Below are positions 25,727-33,269 of a stretch of 64,000 nucleotides of DNA, in pieces; within the stretch, counting starts at the first letter, position 1, and every line of letters begins with the position of its first letter. The DNA is from Streptomyces abyssomicinicus. Lineage in GTDB: Bacteria; Actinomycetota; Actinomycetes; Streptomycetales; Streptomycetaceae. The DNA is taken from positions 124,001 to 188,000 of the forward strand of contig NZ_BBZI01000013.1 in assembly GCF_008974245.1 (NCBI RefSeq), given 5' to 3'. The notes below the pieces were generated by a model. That model searched no databases, was not told the DNA's origin, and worked only from the letters and a program-made list of their open reading frames with translations. The position numbers and the translations under genes are program-made.

Positions 25727-26218
25727 ATGACCGTCACCAGCGTCAACGAGGACTTCGACCAGCTCAATCTCACCCTGGCCGCCGATTTCGACGCCCCCGT
25801 GGAGCGGGTGTGGCAGCTGTGGGCCGATCCGCGGAAGCTGGAGCGGTGGTGGGGGCCGCCGACCTACCCGGCCACCGTGGACGACTTCGACCTCAACCCC
25901 GGCGGCACGGTCACTTATCACATGACCGGTCCGGAGGGGGATCAGCCGCACGGCTGGTGGCGGGTCGGCTCGGTGGCCCCGCCGACCCATCTGGAGTTCA
26001 CCGACGGGTTCGCCGACGACGACGGGCGGCCGCTGTCCGACTCCCCCAAGATCGAGACGCGGGTCACCCTCACCCGGCGGGGCACCTCGGGCACCGGCAC
26101 CCACATGGAGCTCTCGTCCCGGTTCCGCAGCCAGGAGGAGATGCGGCAGATGTCCGACATGGGCATGGCCGAGGGCATGCGGGAGGCCGCCGGCCAGATG
26201 GACCACCTGCTCGCCTGA
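25727..26218 (+). CDS. SRPBCC/AHSA1-domain protein
   Basis: 163 residues covering one START-like fold: DAPVERVWQLWADPRKLERW at the front, FDLNPGGTVTYHMTGPEGD in the middle, and MAEGMREAAGQMDHLLA as the long C-terminal helix. Members bind hydrophobic ligands or resemble the Hsp90 activator Aha1; no ligand can be named. ATG 25727 follows a GGAG-containing sequence. The last 16 bp of the gene are the first unit of a 16-bp tandem array. Confidence 0.85.
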   Translation: MTVTSVNEDFDQLNLTLAADFDAPVERVWQLWADPRKLERWWGPPTYPATVDDFDLNPGGTVTYHMTGPEGDQPHGWWRVGSVAPPTHLEFTDGFADDDGRPLSDSPKIETRVTLTRRGTSGTGTHMELSSRFRSQEEMRQMSDMGMAEGMREAAGQMDHLLA

Positions 26219-26292
26219 CCACCGGCTCGCCCGGCCACCCGCTCGCCCGACCACCCGCTCGCGTGATCACCCGCTCGCCCGACCACCCGCCA
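26203..26292. repeat. 16-bp tandem array starting inside the SRPBCC gene
   Basis: Five to six units close to CCACCCGCTCGCCCGA lie head to tail from 26203 (CCACCTGCTCGCCTGA, which includes the stop codon) through 26219, 26235, 26251 and 26267 to a partial copy at 26283. Confidence 0.85.
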
Positions 26293-26415
26293 GGTGACGC
26301 CGCCGCCGCGTCCCGCCGCTCCGCCGCTCCGGCGTCCTCCTCCGTGCTCCCCGCGTACGCCCGGCGTACGGCGGCAGGCATGATGGATCTCCCGCAGGCG
26401 AGTTCCGGGAGAGGC

Positions 26416-27042
26416 ATGGGCGGAGAAGAGGGGCGCGCGCCGCGCAGGGCGATCCGGCTCACGCCGGCCCTGTTCAAGGCCGCCGACGCCGGCCCGGTGA
26501 CCCTCACGGAAGAGGCACCGCTCGCCCTGACCGAGGCGCGGGGCGTGCTGCGCATGGCGCTGCACCCCCCTGTCCCTCCGGCGGAGGCGGCCGTGCGTCC
26601 CGGATGCCTGGTCCGCACCCGCGACGGCCGGACCTGCGCCGTGCACCCTTCGCCCCGGCCCGCCTCCGGCCCCACGGCGGAAGCGGGGGCCCTGGACGCC
26701 TGGCCGTACGTCTCCCTCTCGCCCGACGGGGCGGCGGTGGACGTCGCGCTGGGGCGCGGGAACCGCTTCGATCGGCTGCTCTTCTACGTCGACGTCGCCC
26801 AGGGAGCCACCGGTCTCCGCGAACTCCCCGCCGAGGCCGCCTTCACCGCCGGACCGGGCCGGGCCTGGCGCGTCCCGCTGGACCCCGCACGGGCCACCGC
26901 GCACGCCCCCGTGGGGGCGTGCGCGGTGGCACTGCTGGTCCCGCGCCCGGACGGGCTGGAACTGCGCCGGGAGGTCCGGTGGTACCGGGCCGGGTGGCGC
27001 ACCTCCTGCCGGAGACTGCTGGCCCGGGACTACCTCGGCTGA
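26416..27042 (+). CDS. Divergent TerD-like protein
   Basis: 208 residues. The region PGCLVRTRDGRTCAVHPS is nearly the same as the GCLVRTRDG strand of the TerD protein at 2.2 kb, and later segments align too (RFDRLLFYVDVAQGATGLRE, DGLELRREVRWYR). The Asp-rich Ca site DLDLG is missing (PAEAAVRPGCL), so calcium binding is doubtful. ATG 26416 follows GGGAG; ATG 26380 is an alternative. Not in an operon. A role in the same Ter-type stress pathway is inferred. Confidence 0.7.
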   Translation: MGGEEGRAPRRAIRLTPALFKAADAGPVTLTEEAPLALTEARGVLRMALHPPVPPAEAAVRPGCLVRTRDGRTCAVHPSPRPASGPTAEAGALDAWPYVSLSPDGAAVDVALGRGNRFDRLLFYVDVAQGATGLRELPAEAAFTAGPGRAWRVPLDPARATAHAPVGACAVALLVPRPDGLELRREVRWYRAGWRTSCRRLLARDYLG

Positions 27043-27085
27043 AGGCCGTCCGGCGGCCGACGGCCACGGCGAGGGGCGTCGGTCC

Positions 27086-27619
27086 TCAGACGGCGCGCGA
27101 CAGTTCGGCCTGGCCGAACAGCAGGGCGTAGCCGGCCGGGAGCTGGGCGAGGAGCCGGTGGGTCAGGTCGTCGCCGACCAGTCCGGGAAGCACACCGAGC
27201 ACCGACGTGGTGTCCCAGCGCGCGGTGGCCTGCGTGGCGTTGGGCAGCCGGCGGGACAGCTCGTCCACGAACTCCGCGGCGGCGGGCGGCCGGTGGGCCG
27301 GAACCTGGGCGGCGACGATCCGCGCCGCCTCCTCCGGCAGCGCCCGTGCCAGGTCGACGCGCTCGTCACCGACGACCTGCTCACCGAGCGCCGCGAGCAC
27401 CGCGCGGGTCACCCGCTCGGCCTGCTCCTGCGTGGGGTAGAGCCCGGCCTCGCGGACCTGGGCGACCAGGTCGTCCCACGAGTGACCCGCCACCACGTCG
27501 ACGACCCCGGCGTCACGCGGCTCCGGCACGGCGACGGGGGTCTCGAGCATGGTGTCGGTGGGGGTGGCGGTGGCGGTGGCGGTCATGGTGGCGTCGCTCC
27601 GGATCATGGGAATGGTCAA
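27086..27619 (-). CDS. DUF2267 protein
   Basis: 177 residues. After a Thr/Ala-rich start, residues 45-177 carry two helical halves (AERVTRAVLAALGEQVVGDE, LARALPEEAARIVAAQ and LPGLVGDDLTHRLLAQLPAGY) typical of DUF2267. Proteins of this group are small, all-helical and of unknown function, often near stress genes. TTG 27619 is used since GAGGAG is 8 bp upstream; ATG 27607 would be too far. Confidence 0.8.
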   Translation of the reverse strand: MTIPMIRSDATMTATATATPTDTMLETPVAVPEPRDAGVVDVVAGHSWDDLVAQVREAGLYPTQEQAERVTRAVLAALGEQVVGDERVDLARALPEEAARIVAAQVPAHRPPAAAEFVDELSRRLPNATQATARWDTTSVLGVLPGLVGDDLTHRLLAQLPAGYALLFGQAELSRAV

Positions 27620-27890
27620 GGGGACTGCTCCTCCTCAGCTCCCGTCAGATGACTGCCGGGCCGGGCGGCGGCCTGTCCCGGCCCGGTACTGCGCCCGTAT
27701 GCCCCCCTTCGCCGCGCGTATTCCTCCGTGCACACGGCGTGCGGACCGCGAGGCGGGCCCCAAGGGGCGTCAGCGGGGGCGGGGTGCCGGCCGGGACGGG
27801 GTCGGCGGCTCACACCCCGCCCGGCACGCTTTGACTGCCGACGGGCCGGTCGGCATCGTTGGCCGTGAGACACCTGCAGAGGAGGACGAC

Positions 27891-28196
27891 ATGGCGACGG
27901 TGCCCACGGCCGCGTTGGCGGCGACCGGACTGGTCGGCGGGTACGGGGTGGCCCGCTGGACGAAGCGGCGTGAACTGGGCGGAGTGGTGCTGGCGGCGGC
28001 CGGGGCCGCGGCGGCGAACCGGTGGCGGCGGCAGGCGGGCGCCGGTGTGGCCGCCGGGCTCACCACGGCGTACGTGGCCGCGTTCGCCGGGTCGCACCCC
28101 CTGGCCAAGCGGCTCGGCGCGTGGACGTCCGTGCTCACCGTCACGGCCGGTGTGGCCGCGGCCTCCTGGGTCCTCGCCGACCGCCGCGAGGCCTGA
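27891..28196 (+). CDS. Small three-helix membrane protein
   Basis: 101 residues with three short hydrophobic segments (ALAATGLVGGYGVA, VVLAAAGAAAANRW, SVLTVTAGVAAASWVL) and basic loops. AGAGGAGG lies 6 bp before ATG 27891. No family recognised. A strong hairpin follows. Confidence 0.75.
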   Translation: MATVPTAALAATGLVGGYGVARWTKRRELGGVVLAAAGAAAANRWRRQAGAGVAAGLTTAYVAAFAGSHPLAKRLGAWTSVLTVTAGVAAASWVLADRREA

Positions 28197-28230
28197 CCCC
28201 GGGCGGAGGCGGCCCCGGCGGGCGCGGCCC

Positions 28231-28260
28231 CGGCGTCCCGGGCCCGCGCCCGGGACGCCG
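28231..28260. terminator. 13-bp-stem bidirectional hairpin
   Basis: CGGCGTCCCGGGC (28231-28243) pairs perfectly with GCCCGGGACGCCG (28248-28260) around a 4-base loop, between the converging small membrane gene and bcp. Confidence 0.8.
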
Positions 28261-28303
28261 AAGGGGCGTCGAAGGGCCGTCGAAGGGGGCGTCGGACCGC
28301 CCG

Positions 28304-28771
28304 TCAGACCCCGAGATCGCGGATGATCTTGGCGACGTGACCGGTGGCCTTGACGTTGTAGAGCGCGCGCTCCACCGTGCCGTCCTCGCCGACCACGACC
28401 GTGGAGCGGATGACGCCGACGACGGTCTTGCCGTACAGCTTCTTCTCGCCGAACGCCCCGTACGCCTCGAGCGTCTTCTTGTCCGGGTCGGCCAGCAGGG
28501 TCACCTTCAGCGACTCCTTGTCGCGGAACTTCGCCAGCTTCTCCGGCTTGTCCGGGGAGATGCCGACGACGTCGTACCCGGCGCCGGCCAGCAGCTCCAG
28601 GTTGTCCGTGAAGTCGCAGGCCTGCTTGGTGCAGCCGGGGGTGAGCGCGGCGGGGTAGAAGTACACGATGACCTTGCGGCCCGCGTAGTCGGCCAGCGAG
28701 ACCTCGTTCCCGTCGGCGTCGGGAAGGGTGAAGGCGGGGGCGGTGTCGCCGGGCTGGAGTCGCTCGGACAT
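28304..28771 (-). CDS. bcp: Thioredoxin-dependent peroxiredoxin, Bcp/PrxQ type
   Basis: 155 residues. Peroxidatic Cys C47 in ALTPGCTKQACDF and resolving Cys C52, five apart, define the Bcp/PrxQ atypical two-Cys class. VIVYFYP and VVGISPDKPEKLAKF are family hallmarks. It reduces peroxides in the cytoplasm with thioredoxin. The usual KADTPGC is AALTPGC here, a mild change. ATG 28771; divergent from the DUF3618 gene. Confidence 0.95.
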   Translation of the reverse strand: MSERLQPGDTAPAFTLPDADGNEVSLADYAGRKVIVYFYPAALTPGCTKQACDFTDNLELLAGAGYDVVGISPDKPEKLAKFRDKESLKVTLLADPDKKTLEAYGAFGEKKLYGKTVVGVIRSTVVVGEDGTVERALYNVKATGHVAKIIRDLGV

Positions 28772-28939
28772 CGGGTCGTGCTCCTTGGGTCGCTCGTTAC
28801 CGGTGGGCGCGTACGAGCGTAACCGGGGGCTTGACCATGCGGCGCGGCCACGAGCTGACAGACTGGTGGGCAGCAACACGGGAAGCAGTACGCAGTACGT
28901 ACGGACATCCGACGGCGAGACGATCACGGAGGCGGCACG

Positions 28940-29311
28940 GTGGCGGACACCTCGGACACCAGGACACCGGCGCAGATCAAGGCGGACATCGAGCGGCGCC
29001 GCGCACTGCTGGCCGAGACGCTCGAGGAGATCGGGGTGCGGATGCACCCGAAGACGGTGGTGGACGACGCCAAGGCCCGGGCACGCGGCCAGGTCGACCA
29101 GACCCTGGGGCGGGCCTACGTCAGCGTCAACCGGACCCTGACCGGTGTGCGGGGGCGTTTCGTCGACGAGGAGGGGTCGCCGCGGATGGAGCGCATCCTG
29201 CCGGTGGCGCTGGTCGCGGTCGGCGTGGTCGGGCTGCTGATGGTGGGCGGCACCCGTGGCCCGGGCGGCTCCGGCCGCTCGCGCGGCGGACGCTGCCGAC
29301 GCCGCCGCTGA
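28940..29311 (+). CDS. DUF3618 membrane protein
   Basis: 123 residues. PAQIKADIERRRALLAETLE and VRMHPKTVVDDAKAR are the DUF3618 signature; a single helix (ILPVALVAVGVVGLLMVGG) follows, then a very basic end. GTG 28940 has GGAGG 7 bp upstream. It is followed 50 bp later by the GroES-like gene in the same direction. Role unknown; conserved in Streptomyces beside bcp. Confidence 0.85.
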   Translation: MADTSDTRTPAQIKADIERRRALLAETLEEIGVRMHPKTVVDDAKARARGQVDQTLGRAYVSVNRTLTGVRGRFVDEEGSPRMERILPVALVAVGVVGLLMVGGTRGPGGSGRSRGGRCRRRR

Positions 29312-29361
29312 CCCCCCACCCGATCGGACGGCCGGGGGCGAGGGGCAGGTAGGTTCACACC

Positions 29362-29718
29362 GTGAGCGTCAACAGAACTGTGAGCGACACCCAGCACGAC
29401 AAGCTTCCGATCCGGATGCTGCACGACCGCGTGCTGGTGCGTCAGGACAACTCGGAGGGTGAGCGTCGCTCGGGCGGCGGCATCCTCATCCCCGCGACGG
29501 CGGCGGTCGGCCGGCGTCTCGCGTGGGCGGAGGTCGTCGCGGTGGGGCAGAACGTCCGCACCGTCGAGCCCGGCGACCGCGTCCTGTACGACCCGGAGGA
29601 CCGGGCGGAGGTCGAGGTGCGGGGCATGACCTACGTGCTGATGCGGGAGCGGGACCTCCACGCGGTCGCCGCGGACCGCTTCGAGGGCGCGGAGGACTCC
29701 ACGGGCCTGTACCTCTAG
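29362..29718 (+). CDS. GroES-like co-chaperonin family protein
   Basis: 118 residues. IRMLHDRVLVRQD, GGGILIPATA and VGQNVRTVEPGDRVLYD follow the Cpn10 fold, and the mobile loop region (NSEGERRSGG) is present but altered. It has about 15 residues more at the front than GroES and about 10 more at the end. Streptomyces keep the true groES with groEL elsewhere, so this is a divergent paralogue of unknown partner. GTG start with GGTAGG upstream. Confidence 0.88.
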   Translation: MSVNRTVSDTQHDKLPIRMLHDRVLVRQDNSEGERRSGGGILIPATAAVGRRLAWAEVVAVGQNVRTVEPGDRVLYDPEDRAEVEVRGMTYVLMRERDLHAVAADRFEGAEDSTGLYL

Positions 29719-29728
29719 CGAACGGCAC

Positions 29729-29768
29729 GAAGGGGCCGGTGACCGCCGCGGCGGTCACCGGCCCCTTC
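29729..29768. terminator. Perfect 40-bp palindrome, bidirectional terminator
   Basis: GAAGGGGCCGGTGACCGCCG at 29729-29748 is followed directly by its exact reverse complement at 29749-29768. It separates the converging GroES-like and penicillin-binding protein genes. Confidence 0.9.
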
Positions 29769-29786
29769 GGCGTCCCGGCGGGCGGG

Positions 29787-32285
29787 CTACAGGGCCAGGT
29801 GGGGCCAGGGCCACGCCTGTTGCTCGTGGGGCGGGAGGTGCGCGCCGCCCTGCGAGGACGGGTGGTGCGGGGCCTGGTGGTGCGGGGGCTGGTCGTGCGG
29901 CTGGTGGCCGTGCGGGTGGTGTTCCCCCGGGGGCGACGCCTGGTGGGCCGGCGGGGCGGCGTCGCCGGGGACGCCGTCGGCGCCGGGTCCGGGGTCGTAC
30001 CCGGGGTCGTACCCGGGCGACGGGAGGACCGTGCCCTCGCCGTCGGGTCCGGCGGCCGGGCCGGTGCTGTCCTCGTCGCCGTGGCCGTCGCCGCTGAACT
30101 CCGAGGCCTCGCCCTGGTCCTCGGAGGAACCGTCGCCGTCGCCCTCGGGGGTACCGGACTCCGGGAACCCGTCGCCCTGCTCCGCGGACGGCGACGCGGA
30201 CGCCGACGCCCCGTCACTCGGTACCGCGTAGGGCAGCTTGAGGTCGCCGCTCCCCGACCGCACCTGGAGGTCGAACGCGCCGGCCTGCTCGCCCTTCGTC
30301 GCGTCCTTCACGAACTCCGCCCAGACCCGCGCCGGCACTCCGCCGCCGTTGATCCGTCCCAGGCCCATCGCCCCGTACAACGGCTTGTGCGCGGCGGTCT
30401 TCGGGTCCTGCCCCATCACCGACACCACGGCGACCAGGTCCGGCGTGTACCCGGCGAACCAGGCGGCGGTGTCCTCCTCGGCGGTGCCCGTCTTGCCGGC
30501 CGCGGGCCGCCCCGCCGCCTGCGCGGCGGTGGCGGTGCCCCCGGCAACGACCCCGCGCAGCACCGAGGTCGTGGTGTCCGCCGCGACCCGGTCGATCGCC
30601 TGGCTGGGCTTCCGGTCCGGCAGCGACACCGTCCCCGACCCGCTCCGGGTGATCTTCTCGACCAGCGTGTACGGCCGGTGCCGCCCGTGGTCGGCGAGCG
30701 TGGCGTACGCCTGCGTCATGTCCAGCACGCTCGCCGTGGCCGTGCCCAGCGCCATCGACGGCGAGGCGATCAGGTCCGGGGTGCGCTCGGGGAGCCCGAG
30801 CCGCACCGCCGTCCGGTGCACCCGGTCGGGGCCCACGTCGACCGCCATCTGGGCGTACACCGCGTTGACGGACTTGTCGGTGGCCTCGCTGACGGAGATC
30901 TCCCCGTAGCTCTGGTCGTCCTCGTTCTCCGGCGTGTACCGGGCCCCGGGCCAGCCCTCCACGGCCCGCTTGCTGGTCCCGTCGTACATGGTCTGCGGGG
31001 TGATGGGCCGTCCGTCGTGGGTGTGCGCCCCGTGCTCCAGGGCGGCCGCCAGCACGAACGGCTTGAAGGTGGAGCCGACCTGGAAGTCCCGGCGGGTGGC
31101 GTTGTTGGTGTACTGCTTCACGTAGTCGGTGCCGCCGTACATCGCGACGACCTTGCCGGTGCGCGGGTCCATCGCGGCGGCCCCGGCCCGCACGTTCCTG
31201 TCCGCGTCCCGCACCTCCGGCTTCAGGTTCTCCAGCACCTCCTCCTCGACCGCGGCCACCAGCGCCTCCTGGGCGGGCCTGCGGAGCGTCGTCCAGATCC
31301 GGTAGCCGCCGCCCTCCAGGTCGGCCTCCCGGAGGATGCCGTGCTCCGCCAGGTACGCCTTGACGGCGTTGACGACGTAGCCGCGCTGGCCGGAGAGCGC
31401 CGTGTTCGCCCGGTTGGGGCGCGGGGCGGGGAAGGCCAGGGTGGCCCGCTCCGTCCGGCTCAGCCAGCCCTCCTTGACCATGCCGTCCAGCACGTAGTTC
31501 CAGCGGACCAGGGCCTTCTCCCGGTTCTCCGGGTGGGCGTCGACGTCGTAGGCGTTCGGGGAGTTCAGCAGCGCGGCCAGGTAGGCGCCCTGCGCGGCGT
31601 CCAGCTCGGAGGCGTCGATGCCGTAGTAGGCCTGGGCGGCGGCCTGGATGCCGTAGGTGTTGCGGCCGAAGTAGCTGGTGTTCAGGTAGCCCTGGAGGAT
31701 GTCGTCCTTGGACTTCTCCCGGTCCAGCTTGATGGCGATGAAGAACTCCTTGCCCTTGCGGGTGAGGGTCTGTTCCTGGCCGAGGTAGTAGTTCTTCACG
31801 TACTGCTGGGTGATCGTGGAACCCGACTGCCTGCCCTTGCCGGTGACGGTGTTCCACGCGCCGCGGACCATCGCCTGCGGGTCCACCCCGGAACCGTCGT
31901 AGAAGTCCCGGTCCTCGGCGGCCAGCACGGCGTGCCGCGCGTCCTCCGAGACCTGGGACAGCTCCACGCTCTCCCGGTTGACGTCCCCGTCGCGGGCCAG
32001 GCGGGAGCCGTCCGCGTAGAGGAACACGTTGCTCTGCATGGTGGCGGCGGCGTTGGCGCGGGGAATCTTGACCAGGTGGTAGCCGGCCGCCAGGGAGGCC
32101 GCGCCGAGCAGGATGACGGCGACCAGACCCAGGAGGGTGAAACGCCAGGTGGGAAGGGCGCGGCGCCAGCCCTTCCGCCGGGCGGCGGGAGCGGGCCTCT
32201 CCGGGTCCCGGGCGGTGGCGGGCGTGTCCGGAGGCCGCTCGGGGCCCCAGCCCGGGAACGGCTCTTTCCTGCGGTCGTTCTTCAT
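29787..32285 (-). CDS. Class A penicillin-binding protein (transglycosylase/transpeptidase)
   Basis: 832 residues. Cytoplasmic tail, one membrane helix (50-72), GT51 transglycosylase with catalytic E124 (AAEDRDFYDGSG) and GRQSGSTITQQ, then a transpeptidase domain with S405-T-F-K408, S472-V-N474 and K598-T-G-T601. It polymerises and cross-links peptidoglycan outside the membrane. After the catalytic part there is an acidic Ser/Gly/Asp-rich linker (about 690-780) and a His/Pro-rich tail (about 785-832, HHPHGHQPHDQPPHHQ) that could bind metal. ATG 32285. Confidence 0.95.
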   Translation of the reverse strand: MKNDRRKEPFPGWGPERPPDTPATARDPERPAPAARRKGWRRALPTWRFTLLGLVAVILLGAASLAAGYHLVKIPRANAAATMQSNVFLYADGSRLARDGDVNRESVELSQVSEDARHAVLAAEDRDFYDGSGVDPQAMVRGAWNTVTGKGRQSGSTITQQYVKNYYLGQEQTLTRKGKEFFIAIKLDREKSKDDILQGYLNTSYFGRNTYGIQAAAQAYYGIDASELDAAQGAYLAALLNSPNAYDVDAHPENREKALVRWNYVLDGMVKEGWLSRTERATLAFPAPRPNRANTALSGQRGYVVNAVKAYLAEHGILREADLEGGGYRIWTTLRRPAQEALVAAVEEEVLENLKPEVRDADRNVRAGAAAMDPRTGKVVAMYGGTDYVKQYTNNATRRDFQVGSTFKPFVLAAALEHGAHTHDGRPITPQTMYDGTSKRAVEGWPGARYTPENEDDQSYGEISVSEATDKSVNAVYAQMAVDVGPDRVHRTAVRLGLPERTPDLIASPSMALGTATASVLDMTQAYATLADHGRHRPYTLVEKITRSGSGTVSLPDRKPSQAIDRVAADTTTSVLRGVVAGGTATAAQAAGRPAAGKTGTAEEDTAAWFAGYTPDLVAVVSVMGQDPKTAAHKPLYGAMGLGRINGGGVPARVWAEFVKDATKGEQAGAFDLQVRSGSGDLKLPYAVPSDGASASASPSAEQGDGFPESGTPEGDGDGSSEDQGEASEFSGDGHGDEDSTGPAAGPDGEGTVLPSPGYDPGYDPGPGADGVPGDAAPPAHQASPPGEHHPHGHQPHDQPPHHQAPHHPSSQGGAHLPPHEQQAWPWPHLAL

Positions 32286-32456
32286 CGCGTGCTCCGGCTC
32301 CCGTTCCTCCGCGTTCCGCCGATACCCTATGCGCCCACTATGTACCGGTATGACCGATACGCGCCCGCAGAATTGGGCTGTGTCGGGGCCGCGGCGTCGC
32401 GTCCACCTCCCGGTCCCCCGTTACCGGGGCCGTCCCGAACTCGTATGCTGCGCGCC

Positions 32457-33185
32457 ATGGCCGACGCGTCGAACGAGCGGAACGAGCGGGACCAGCGGGA
32501 CGAGGGGGACGGGGACGGGGCAGCACGGGGGAAACGGCGGGAGGTGCCGCTGCCCGAGCTCCGGGCGGGTGACGCCGACCGTGAACGGGTCGCGGAGCGG
32601 CTGCGGGACGCCCTCGCGGAGGGGCGGCTCGACATGGACGAGTTCCAGGAACGGCTGGACGTCGTGTACCGGGCGAAGACGTACGGGGAACTGGAGCCGG
32701 TCACGCGGGACCTGCCGGCGCCCGGCGGGCCCGCCGTCCCGCTGGTGAAGCGGCCCGCCGCCAACGCCGGGGGCGAACTGGACCTGGCGTCGCGGATCAC
32801 CGGCGGCGAGGGTTCCTCCGACTGGGGGATCGCGGTGATGTCGGGCTTCCAGCGGGTCGGACGGTGGGTGGCGCCGCGGCGGTTCAACGCGGTGGCGGTG
32901 ATGGGCGGCGGGGTGATCGACCTCCGCGACGCCTACTTCGCGGACCGTGAGGTCGTGCTCAACTGCGTCGCGGTGATGGGCGGGGTGGACGTCATCGTCC
33001 CGCCGGGTGTCGAGGTCGTGATGCGCGGCACGGGGCTCATGGGCGGCTTCGACCACGACACACGGGGCGACGACACGGGCCCCGAACCGGGGGCGCCGCG
33101 GGTCGTCGTCACCGGGTTCGCGTTGTGGGGCGGTGTCGGCGTCCGCACGAAGCGCTCCAAGAAGCGCCGCCTGCCCCCCGCCTGA
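32457..33185 (+). CDS. DUF1707 protein with LiaF-like C-terminal domain
   Basis: 242 residues. The DUF1707 module spans about 38-88 (LRAGDADRERVAERLRDALA, DEFQERLDVVYRAKTYGEL). The second half repeats short strands VAVMGGGVIDLRDAYF, VAVMGGVDVIVPPGVEV and TGFALWGGVGVR, the beta-solenoid of LiaF/cell-wall-active-antibiotic-response proteins. It has no membrane helix. Such proteins sense or scaffold envelope stress responses; the divergent penicillin-binding protein fits that theme. ATG 32457; ATG 32445 is also in frame. Confidence 0.85.
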   Translation: MADASNERNERDQRDEGDGDGAARGKRREVPLPELRAGDADRERVAERLRDALAEGRLDMDEFQERLDVVYRAKTYGELEPVTRDLPAPGGPAVPLVKRPAANAGGELDLASRITGGEGSSDWGIAVMSGFQRVGRWVAPRRFNAVAVMGGGVIDLRDAYFADREVVLNCVAVMGGVDVIVPPGVEVVMRGTGLMGGFDHDTRGDDTGPEPGAPRVVVTGFALWGGVGVRTKRSKKRRLPPA

Positions 33186-33269
33186 CCCCCGCCCGACCCC
33201 GCCACCGGGGGCCGCCCGCGGGCCGGTCCCCGGTGCTGTCCCCTGCGTACACCCGGCGCTGCCCCGGCG

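Noticed and set aside
29523..32456. Long plus-strand frame across the penicillin-binding protein
   Set aside because: It is antisense to a gene with complete catalytic motifs; only its end, the DUF1707 gene from 32457, is real.
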